A stretch of DNA of 64,000 nucleotides from Lotus japonicus (Eukaryota; Streptophyta; Magnoliopsida; Fabales; Fabaceae). The notes beneath the pieces were generated by a model. The model saw only the letters and a program-made list of their open reading frames with translations. It did no database searches and was not told where the DNA came from. The translations under genes were made by a program, and so were the position numbers. Numbering within the stretch: the first letter of the stretch is position 1; every line of letters begins with the position of its first letter. Below are positions 43,601-54,400 of this stretch, one piece after another. The DNA lies in NCBI RefSeq assembly GCF_012489685.1, contig NC_080041.1, positions 32,477,780-32,541,779 of the forward strand, read 5' to 3'.

Positions 43601-44628
43601 TTTTAAAGGTTCCTGAGAGGAAAAGTTTCAAAGTATGAGATGAAGAGGGAAATTAGGTTTGAATTTCTGGGTAGAAATGTGAAACATTGAATTTCTGGGT
43701 GGAAATGTAGCACATTGTTGTTAGGTTTCTGGGTTTAGTAGGATAAGATGTTCATAAGAGGCTAAAAGTTCAAATGCAAAATTAGGAACGCAGACATTAG
43801 AGAAGGAAAGAGGGTGAAGTTTACCTGTGAAAGATGGAAGCTTGGACGATTTCTGGGAATGTTGATGATGAATGCAGAGAGAAGCGTTGAATGTTGAGCA
43901 AACTCGGTGGGAAAATAGAAAAGGTCTACTGGTTTGAGTGATTAAAGAGAATGATGTGAGTAAGAAATGTGAAAGTGAGGGTGTGAAGAAAAGGGGAAAG
44001 TTTTGGACTTTATATAGAAGGGTAAGAAAAGATGAAAAGGTGGGTTGAAAGGGTGAATTAATGCCGGCATTAAATGCTAAGTGGACGCGTCGTTTCATGC
44101 ATGCCTTTAAAGGACAGAGTTGACGATTGGGTTCAGAGGACACGTTGGTCCAAGATTTGATTTTAAAGGGATGTGATTTGTGGTGAAGTTCAATTGAAGG
44201 GACAATTTAGTCCAGTAGTTGTGACGTATGGATATGACTCTTTGCATGCGAATTTAATTGTTTAATCATATTTATGTTTGCTTTGATGATGAGGCTAGTG
44301 GGTTCTGAGGACGCATAGTAACATTATGGCTCAAGTTCCCAAATATTTGTGGATATTTTGTTGATGTAATTATAGCAGGTAAAAGCAATGATGGCTCTTG
44401 CCACAGTAAAGGCATAGGAAGTGACAGGTAAAGGGATTTGACCAGCTGATTCAACACGCAAGGAAAGGAAATACAAGAAGAGTTAGACTGATGTGATTAT
44501 TGTTATCTGTTTTTATCCAAATAAATAAATGTTATGATTTATACGCCCACTTTAGTTACTTTATAAAGGTTGTGGGCTGATTAAAGACATTTTCGTCTTA
44601 TTCTAAGTCTTAGTGTCTTGTGGGCTTG
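43601..44628 (-). other. Upstream region of the antisense gene and 3' end of element B
   Basis: It contains CTATATAAAG on the minus strand at 44008-44017, about 410 bases before ATG 43600, a good candidate for the antisense gene's promoter. Near 43660-43710 a short unit (GAATTTCTGGGT.GAAATGT) is repeated. GTGTCTTGTGGGCTTG ends at 44628 against the 3' LTR and replaces a classical polypurine tract. Confidence 0.6.
44008..44017 (-). promoter_or_regulatory. TATA box of the element B antisense gene
   Basis: CTATATAAAG on the minus strand, inside the retrotransposon and pointing toward the antisense ATG at 43600. Confidence 0.55.
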
Positions 44629-44854
44629 TGGTCTAACATGGGCGTACCAATTCCTAAGCCACTTGGGCTGATCATTTTGTATACTTAATGGGTCGGGCAA
44701 CCCATGGTTCGTTCGGACCAAAACCCAAGCTATAAATAACAGGCACCGCCCAAGCGGCAGGGGGACCTATCATTTCACGCAATTTTATTAGTTTTCATTT
44801 ACTTCGCTTGCTCTCAGTTTGTTTAGCCCAAGTCTAAGGTTCCATACCGGAACA
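44629..44854 (+). repeat. 3' LTR of element B
   Basis: 226 bp, one visible difference from the 5' LTR, followed by the GGGCC duplication at 44855-44859. Confidence 0.93.
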
Positions 44855-44879
44855 GGGCCTTACGTGACTAATCTGCCTC

Positions 44880-44998
44880 GGGATACGGTATTATTTTTTA
44901 CCTCAGAGGGGATCGAACCCGGGGCCAGAAGCCTAGGTGAAATCCCTTAAGGAAATGCACATTCACCACTTGTGTCACCCCTTGTGGTTGGTGTGTTG
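44880..44998 (-). mobile_element. tRNA-derived SINE-like element
   Basis: Minus strand: GGGTGACACAAGTGGTGAA (A-box-like) then GGGTTCGATCCCC (B-box). The tail carries poly-A/T-like AAAAAATAATA. It starts about 20 bases from the end of element B. Confidence 0.6.
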
Positions 44999-47059
44999 GT
45001 TTTTTGCATGTAGAAAAAGATATTGTTGCTTTTAAAAAAACATTAAATGTTTATTTTTTTCTCAAGGTATTCTCAGCCAGCTGTCATGAGATTAATCCCC
45101 CAAGACTCTAGATGACATTAAGGGAGGTTAGGTTCATGGTAGACGGTAATGGGGATACCTTGGAAAACCAAAAAAATAAACAATTAATATTTTTTCCAAA
45201 GTTACCCTCATTTAATATGTAAGAAATTGTGACTTTGAAAAGTTTTTGATTTGGAAAGAGAAACTAGTGTTTTTTACCCGCGCGTTGCACGGAGAATTTG
45301 TTTATTGTATTTGGTAAATCGATTAATATTTTAAATTATAAAATATTTAAGATGCTAAGAATGTAAGAACAATCATAATAAAGATGTAGATATTTAAAGA
45401 GCACAAATTAAGACACTCAATTTTAGTGTTTTGTAAGCATACACTTCATTAACTAATATAAAGATTTTGAAAAACACAGAAGTTAATAAGCCAAAAGCTT
45501 TAAGTTTTGCATATGTGAGGTATAACTGAATTTTGTTTGTGAAGATGTATACTCGTGTTGCATAAAGGGTAATGCTTTTGTGTTTTAGATATGTAACAAT
45601 ACATAAATATATAGTTATTGTTTAAATTATTAAAAATACACTTAAGTTATAGAAAAAATGAATTATTATTCTCGTAACTCTAATTTGTTAGCACTGATAA
45701 ATTTAGGTCATAATTTTATAGTACATATGTATTAATATTTTTTATTCCTCGTACTTTTCTTACTATCCAATTATTATAGTTATATACATATATAAATACA
45801 CACTCCTAAAATTTTGAAAACAATACTAAAATTAATTATATTAAATTTTTTCTATTAAAATAATATCAATCAATTAGTTTAGAATATAATGATTGTATAA
45901 AAAAGTATAATGGTACTTTTCATATAAAATAAAATATCACGTGGGTAGCATTATAGTAGTTTAAAATTAAAACATATCAATTGAAAATTATACGCAAATA
46001 CAAACAACAGGCGCTTTTAGGTTTCAGAAGGATAAGCAGTAGAAAACTGTGGGCATCTCCAGAATAAAAATTTATAGTGTTTTTACAGTGAAATTTGCTC
46101 TTGTGTTTGAGGCATAAATCAATACCTTGACTTATACAAATTTGACATGCTAAAAACACTGTTTGTTGAGATTCTTACCTGATGGAATTAAGAAACTAAC
46201 AAAGATAACTGTTTAATAAAACAGCTCCATAACACAAATGAAATACCACAGACCTCGTGAAATCTCACATAATTTTTATGTATATTTACTCCTAAAGTCA
46301 TTAGAAATACTATGAACAATTTACTTAAATCATATATGAAATGCAATTTTCTTATTATGTTTGACATTAAAGCATTTCCATGCTAAAATGTTCTTTCTCG
46401 TATGAGCTTTTTGCCCTGTAATTTGAACAAAATAAAATAAAAATAGACTATATTATTATGTAGAACATTTTTTTGAAAGATTATGTAGAACATGTTTAAT
46501 ATGAAGTTACATTGTAAAATAGTGACATTTTATTAAAATTTATTTTTCTGTTAAAATGTTCATCCCGTGGGAACTCTTAACCCTATAGTAATTAGTTTTT
46601 TTATGAAAAAAGTAATGACATCATATTGATTTTTTATTTACCACTCATAGGAATTAGATTTCGACCTATAAGTTCAAACAATAACTTTTTATCTATGTGT
46701 TGCACGAAGAACTTTCTCTTGTGCTTAAGACATGTTCAATACCATACTTTAGCAATATTTTCAGATACTAAAGGACATACTTAATGAGAGATATATAATG
46801 CTACATAATGTGTTCATCTAATTTGATTTTCCTCTATTTATAACTCATCTCGTCCTAGTACTAAGTAACTACTATAATAACATCTAACTAACTTAGCAGT
46901 CCCTGATTAATTTCCCCTTCTGTTACATCCTTACTTGAGTTTGAAAATTTAAGTAAACACACTTCTCTTAGGTGATAAATGGAAACAATATAGAAACAAT
47001 TGTAGTCCGCAACTAATGAGAAACTCTGCCAAATTCACCTAGCAACCGTCAAATCTCTG

Positions 47060-47640
47060 CGTGTCCATGGTAACTCTGTGGACCCTCAGCACCAGATCAG
47101 CTCCCTTTTCCTAGAATTAATATTTAATAAAAATAAGACAAATTAAGAAAAAATAAAGAAATAAACAACCTAAATCATAATCAAATCTAAAATTAAAAAA
47201 TGTACTAATTAAAGATAGATAAAAACTATCAAAATCTAGCAAATCACAATAAAAACTGATAAAATCATAAATTAAATAAAAATCCGAAAATTCAATAAAG
47301 ACACCATAAAAATTAATTAATAACCTCAAAATAAATCAAAAATAAAATAAAAGATCCAAGATATAATCAAGAAATAAACAACCTAAATCCTAATCAAATC
47401 TAATTTAAAAAGGTACTAACTAAAGATAGATAAAAACTACCAAAATCTAGCAAATCACAATAAAAACTCATAAAATCCTGAATTAAATAAAAATCCGAAA
47501 ATTCAATAAAAATATGATAAAAACTAATTAATACTCTCAAAATAAAATAAAATACCCAAGAAAAAATCAAGAAATAAGCAACTTAAATCCTAATCAAATC
47601 TAAAATTTAAAAAGGTCAACATGTGCTTGGATAACTTGTT
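47060..47640 (-). repeat. Relic of an Athila-type LTR with 200-213-bp tandem units
   Basis: It resembles the A-rich part of the Athila LTR at 42950-43250: CAGCTCC.TTTTCCT, then ATAAACAACCTAAATC. That unit recurs at 47161, 47374 and 47574. The relic lies within the presumed Helitron. Confidence 0.6.
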
Positions 47641-48620
47641 GTATTTTTTTTCATAATTTTGGTCAACATGTGATTTTTTTTTATAAATGCCTTAAATTTA
47701 AATCCAGTTACATATTCAAAAAATTAATTCAAACTTCTTTTTGTGTTTTCCAATATACAATTTTTTTTAAAAAAAATATACACTAATTATTTAGAATTAT
47801 TCAATTGGTATATATTTTATTAAAAACAACATTCAATACGATGCTATAACTAATAAAATAGGGTCAGGAATAACAAAGTGAAGTATGCAACTTTAGATGG
47901 CACTATGTTAGAGAACTATATCACTGTTGATTAAACAACAAAACTACATGCATATGTATACAGTATCAAACACTGAAGTTAAATTATAGAGTGCAGTCTA
48001 CAATATAGAGAAGGCAAATCCAAGAAAAGAAAGGTGAGTCATAACAATGATCACAATTCGAATAACATATCAAAAACATAAAATACAAAACGATTTCTAT
48101 TTCTATGTTAGCTTACCTCTTCAATCAATTTATTCCTCATTCACGGTCTCTGAAACAGACAACATAAAGGTCATCCTTGAGAAGAATCTGTGCGAACATA
48201 GCAATTTCAAAAATTCTCAAATCGAACCTGAATCAAAACACGTTTACTCTTTGTCAGTCAGGAAAAAGTTAAGTAAAAGTCAATCATTCAATCAAGAAGA
48301 CAGTCTCCATGGATTAAAGGTAGCATAGAGCAGCAGAAATAGAACAAAATATTGTCTATGAAAAGGGAACAAAGCAAGTTGTACGAATAGAGAAGATGGG
48401 GAAGAACAAAGTCCTAAAAATGCAGAGAAGCCAAAGACATATAAGGTATATCTCAATGAGATAGGACTAATAATAAACTAATCTAACAAATAACAATAAA
48501 AACAAAACAAAATCCTTAAAAAATATTTTTTTATATATGATTTTTTTTCACGGATTTGTTTTTCTTTTATTTACTATAAAAATATACATATATGCTTTTT
48601 TTAATATTTTTAATATCAAA

Positions 48621-48740
48621 TGAGAATTATCTGTGAGTGACACCTCATCAAATTGGCCTGAGAATTAATCTGGGAGCGACATGTCATTAAATTGGTCTGA
48701 GAATTAATATGGGAGCGACACCTCATCGAATTAGCCTGAT
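48621..48740. repeat. Three 38-39-bp tandem units in the Helitron 5' region
   Basis: TGAGAATTA starts at 48621, 48659 and 48698, followed each time by a GTGAGTGAC/GGAGCGAC-type word and a TCATYRAATT block. Confidence 0.75.
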
Positions 48741-48775
48741 GGGAGTTCTTCTTTTCTAATATATATTGATTGATT

Positions 48776-49046
48776 GATATTGATTGATTCATGGATAATC
48801 TAAAAAAAAAAAAATCAAATCAGCATCCATATCATCATTTCATATCATCATTTCAAATCTGCATCTGTATCATCCTTATATATGCGGAAGACAATCCTCA
48901 CCTAATGTAGAGTTAGACCTCCAAATTCTAAAGAGATCTGAATTATAAAGCTTGACTCCTAAAAAGTTCAGAGTGAATAGAACAAGAAATATGCTCCACT
49001 CATATTTTCCCTGTTGTGGAATGTAAGATGGGTATATTCATGAGTA
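48776..49046. other. Spacer with short ATCATC repeats
   Basis: Contains a 13-base A run and direct repeats of ATATCATCATTTC near 48830-48855. No gene was seen. Confidence 0.4.
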
Positions 49047-49222
49047 ATGATATATACACACCTCATTTTTTAAACACTCCATCTCCACCTCTTTTTATTT
49101 CTATCTCTCTCATCTTATCATCTATCACATCTCATATTTTCTCTCTCTTACTTTTTCTTTTCTTCCTATCTCTCTCCTCATTCCACCTCTCTCCACCTCA
49201 AAGAGAGGTGTGGATGAAACAT
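49047..49222. mobile_element. MITE with TA target site, copy 2 (176 bp)
   Basis: Same family and exactly the same length as 1291-1466. It is flanked by TA at 49045-49046 and 49223-49224. Left end ATGATATATACACACCTC, right end inverted ATGTTTCATCCACACCTC. Confidence 0.8.
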
Positions 49223-49680
49223 TATTCTATATTCATAAGGCGAACATATGAAAGAAACAAATGATATTTTCAGGTAGATTATTACATAAGCCAAATTGTA
49301 ATTTTAAATTTCTAACCCTAAGTTACCAGTAACTAACTTCACCCCTTAAATAATTGCATATTAAATCATTCAGCAATGAATCACCCATGTGCTAATTCAT
49401 GCTAGACGTAGCCCACATTTCAATCATTAAGTACAGATGAATCTTCAATCATCTAAAGTACAGATGAATCTGGTTCACATTTTTATGTTCAAAACTAGCA
49501 TCACACACATCTTTCAGTATTATCTCTCAATATTTTTACAAAAGAATTACAGGTGAACTAACCCTTTAGAGGAGAAGCAAATGAGCGATTCCCCAGGGGC
49601 ATTCGGTACTATCACTTAATAATCATTAGCTGTATGTATCTCCCACTTAGTTTACAGATAACATAAAGATTAACAACTTT

Positions 49681-51424
49681 TCACTTCCGCAAAATTCTTG
49701 TTTTAACACCCCCTGAAATTTATTAAGAAACAAAAGAATCTTCAGGAAAAAGAAATGGCGCAAAAAGATCTATTTTTATATAAAAATGGATTGGGTACAA
49801 TGCTGATAATCATTACATACGAGTTTAGCCATTTAGTATGAGAGGAATGATAGGGATATGTAAAGAAGAGAGAAAAACAGAAATTATGTGGATGAAGAAA
49901 AAAGTGAACAAGAGAGAAAAACAGAAATTATGAGGATGAAGAAAAAAGTGAAGAGGAAGAAAAAGCAGATTGCTATTTTACAGTTATACCTTTCATGCAT
50001 TTAGTATACAAATTGCTATTCCTACCAATCAGCATTTTTCCAATGATAATCATCACCTATCTATGACCCGTAGTGGGAGAAATAGGAAAAATAAAATTGT
50101 CTACATACCTTCCACTTCCTCAAATTGAATTTCCTTCACCACGTCAGATGCGGCATTATACTCAAACCTGCATAGGAATTGCCAAACAATCATTAATTGA
50201 TAGGAAAGTTTCACGCCGACTTATTAATTAGAAACTATACCCAGAGTAAAATTTGTATACTTCATATGAAGGCAGGAAAAAAACAAACACTCACTCAAAA
50301 ACCAAGTGTCAGGGAATGTTAAAATATACTTTAGTTTTTAAACATTAACAATCTAATAATTCCTGAATTTCAGAGAGTCCGGAACAAGGTACTTCGAGGC
50401 ATCTTATGCATGAGGAGGACCTATCTTCTGAGCTTTTAGACATCAATCAGAAACGGGAACATGATATGTAGTCTAGACCCCAAACATTTGATTACCAAAT
50501 GGAATGCCTTATGTTTAAGAACAAAATCTGAGTCAAAGCAATCGAAAATTTTCTGAAATATAAAAAAATCATGTTGAGTTCCTCTAGGCGTGTCACTTTC
50601 CGTAATTCCGTTACAGCGTAAAAAGTCTATTAAGAACATTGGGGAAACCATACAAATTGATAAGAACCTTGGGAAACCCATATCACAAATTGATAAAAGG
50701 GGGATTTAAAAAAAATTAAAACTAAAAAATAACTCACGTGACATGCGCGTGCTACCGCAAATATAAATCCCCAAATTTGCTTGAACCCTAATCACAACAC
50801 CTTATCCAATGCAGAGAGACAAAGCTTGAAGGTTGCAGTTGTAAACCTTAGAAGAACAACCATCGACTGATTCTTGCCCCCGATTCTCTGACAATGTTGA
50901 GAATAGGGTTCAAGCAAATTTGGGATTTTATGTTTGCTGTAGCATGTGCATGTCACGTGAGTAATTTTTTGGTTTTAATTTTTTTTAAATCCCCCTTTTA
51001 TCCACGTGGAATTCCAGGTAAGCGGGTTCCGTCAAATTTTAGACGAATTTGAATGGAAGGGTCAACGTTTTGAAAGATCAGGGTCTCGGTTCGTAGAAAA
51101 ATAAGATTAGGGTCAACAATCGCAAACAATTAAAACTTGGGGGTCCAAAAGTGCATTTAAGCCTACTCAATATCAGAATTCTAATTTACGAATAGATACA
51201 TGGGTCACTGAAGCCACTCCTTGTCATACTGCAACTTGATTAGCACTTTGCAGAATTGCAAATTCATATATTAAAAGCCAAAACATAACAATGATTTGAC
51301 TCGTTTTAAGTGATGAATATGCTTTCTAAAAATGATTACTCCCGTGAGAAATGGTGAGCAGAGAGAAGCTTGAGTAGTTGTAGATGATTCTGAAAACTGA
51401 ATGGTCACAGGGAGCATCAGCTAC

Positions 51425-51463
<39 letters not shown>

Positions 51464-54400
51464 GTATATGTATATATATATCATAGTAGTCAATCCCGGA
51501 TCGCGGCGCGTAGCGGCCGACCCCAAAAGTGGGATAGCGGGATAGCGGATAGCGGGATGACCGCTATTTTGATTTTTCACATATAATATTATATAACTAA
51601 TATATACATATAATTACTAAAAGAAAGGAAAAAAAAATAGAGGAAAAGAAGAAAAAAACAGAGCAACTCAGAACAGAATAAAGGCCCAAGGGTAAACAGG
51701 GGTGGTGCTCGCCGGAGCCTGGACGGTGCTTGTCAGATTGCGCCGTGGCCATGGGTTCTGGACTTCTGGTCGAAGGTGGCTGAGGGGAAGCAAGTCGCAC
51801 CGGAGAAACGCGTTGAAGAAGGTTGCAGGTTGCAGAGGAAACGCGTAAAGAAAGAAGAAACGCGCGAAGAAGACGAGTGAAACGCACCGTTTCACTTATT
51901 AAGAGCGAAATTCCAAAAGTACCCTCAAATTTTAACCTAATTTTACAATTTTGAGGGAAATTTGAGGATTTTCCTTGAACCCGACCCATCTTCAACCTGG
52001 AGCACCGCGATTGAACGCGATCGAACGCGATTTGGACGCGATTTGGCCGCGATTCGCGGCGCGACAGCCGCGACGGCGTTCCGCGACGCGATCGATTCAG
52101 AATCGCGGGGAAGGGCCGCGACGCGACGGCGCGATAGCGCCGCTATTTGCCGCGATCGATAACTATGATATATATATATATGTATATATGGGGCATATCG
52201 GGTGAGAGCAATGTGTTATTGTGAGAGATGAGAGGAGTTGACAATCATAATACACGGTCAGGATGCAATCTTCTATTAACAACTCCACGTCACTCCACTC
52301 TTCCCTTTAAATACCTTGGGTTACCGGTTGGAGGAAATCCAAGAAGGGTGGCTTTTTGGGATCCGGTGATATCAAGGATAAAGAAGAGATTAGCTTCTTG
52401 GAAGAACAAAGTGCTATCTTTTGGAGGAAGGATTTGTCTGATAAAGAGTGTTCTATCATCACTCCCATTATTTTTCCTATCATTCTTTAAGGCACCGGTG
52501 ATTGTAATTAACACTTGTCATAAAATCTTGAGAAGATTTCTGTGGGGTGGAGGAGAAGATAACAATAAAATAGCTTGGATAAGTTGGGAAAAAAATTGCA
52601 AATCTAAGGAAGAGGGAGGCTTGGGAATCAAGGATTGGGGACGATTCAATAAAGCACTATTAGGAAAATGGAGATGGAGGTATTTGACTGAGAAAGACAG
52701 CTTGTGGCATAAGGTACTTTGTGCAAAGTATAAGGGCCCAAATGTATCTAAAGCTTCTTCGTGGTGGCAAGATCTGAAAATCATGTGCTTCCCACAAGGG
52801 AATGATTCGTGGTTTGAGGATCAATTGCGTAGGAAAGTAGAACAAGGTGATGACACTTTCTTTTGGTCGGATGTGTGGCTTAATAATCTGAAACTGAGTG
52901 AAAGATTTCCAAGGCTGTATTCTCTGTCAACACAAAAGGAGCACTCCATCAAAGAGATGGGATCTTGGCAAATTGGAACTTGGAGCTGGCACTTTACTTG
53001 GAGAAGAGCCTTAAGAGACTTTGAGGTGGAGCTTTTCAATCAACTACTGAATATTCTGCAAGTATTTGTCCCATCCGCGAACACTTCAGATAAATGGATC
53101 TGGCTTCCCAACCCAGAGGGAACCTATACGGTTCACTCTGCCTATGCCAGTTTGCTTGCTCTGAGTACCAATACTGGTGGTGATGTTTTTAAGAGCTTAT
53201 GGTATGTTCCCTCCCCCTCAAATGTTTTAGCCTTCACATGGAAGATGTTCCATGACAGAATCCAAACACGAGACAATCTGAGGAAGAGACAAGCGATTCC
53301 CTCACAATCTGACTTACGTTGTCCATTTTGTGTGTCACAAGAGGAAACCTCATCTCATCTCCTCTTCTCTTGCCCTCTATCATGGAATGTTTGGATGGCC
53401 TGTTATAAGTGGTTTGGATTTTATACGGTTCTTCCAAAGGATGGGAAAGAACATTTCCTGCAGCATATTTATCCATGGAGGTCTAATTCACAAAAACAAT
53501 GTGCTTGGGTGGTCTGGACTGCGATAATTTGGGCATTATGGAACCTCAGGAATGGTAGCATCTTCAGGAATGATCAATTGGACATTGATAAGGTGCTGGA
53601 TGGGATCCAATTTAGATCATGGAGCTGGCTCAGAGGAAGGAAAAAGGATTTCCATTGCTCACTCTATGAATGGCAAGTGCAACCAGCTCTTCTTATTGCT
53701 GCCCTGTAAATCAGTGTGACATATTCTGATTTATATATTATCTATCTGGATGCACTATCTTACACAAAAGCTATGCAGCAAAGCTATCCTTACTTTCGCT
53801 CCTGTATCTTCCTGGCTATTCCTATTGCAGATTCCGTGGAGCTATTAACATAAGGACTACCATTGGGACTTTTCAATTTGTTTACTTATTTAGTGGGGAA
53901 CTTCTGTTAGTATCTTTTGTGTCGGATTTTGGTTTGCTCCTGCGTGAGCTTTCTCCTCTTGCTGATTTATTTAGTAGTTGGTGCTTTACTAACTTCTATC
54001 CTTTTTGTAAATGGTTGGAGTACCCATAGTACTCCCTTATATATCAATTTTGGCTTACCTAAAAAAATAAAAAAAAACTCCACTCTACGCTAATTTCTAG
54101 TTTCACGCACATCTTAGATCACCCTGGTTCCCTTTCGCTTGCGGGTCGTTTGCCTCTCACCTAATTTCACGTTTCTCTTTCATCTTCCGCTCACTACCAC
54201 TCTCTTTCTCCACTTTCTCCCCTCATCCCTGTTCTGGCTCTTCTCTGTCGCACACACACCTAACTATTCTATTTTCCAACATGGGTGAATGAAGATGAAA
54301 ACCTGGCATGAATATTTTTTATGTGGTGACAAAATTATTTATAGAATTTATCTGAAAATTTGGTTCAATTGGAGAAAGGGAACGCTATGACGAAAATAGC

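Larger units (their letters stand above)
30693..44854 (+). mobile_element. Element B: complete but defective Tat-lineage Ty3/gypsy retrotransposon (14.2 kb with a nested insertion)
   Basis: It has 226-bp LTRs at both ends and the 5-bp duplication GGGCC at 30688-30692 and 44855-44859. Order: 5' LTR, primer site, gag, protease, RT, RNase H, a second (archaeal-type) RNase H, integrase, a duplicated post-pol motif, an antisense gene with its own TATA box, 3' LTR. The dual RNase H and antisense gene place it in the Tat lineage. A 4.3-kb Athila-like element (38949-43284) splits the antisense gene. Without it the element would be about 9.8 kb. Confidence 0.93.
45264..48775 (-). mobile_element. Probable Helitron, about 3.5 kb
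   Basis: The minus-strand 3' end is a short hairpin, CCGTGCAACGCGCGGG, then TAAAAAACACTAG with the next base T: the CTRR end and A/T insertion of Helitrons. The probable 5' side on the minus strand is TATATATTAGAAAAGAAGAA near 48760, within TGATTGATTG repeats, so the exact TC start is uncertain. No Rep/helicase frame was found, hence non-autonomous. A degenerate second hairpin (GTGTTGCACGAAG, 46690-46710) may be a nested relative. Confidence 0.55.
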
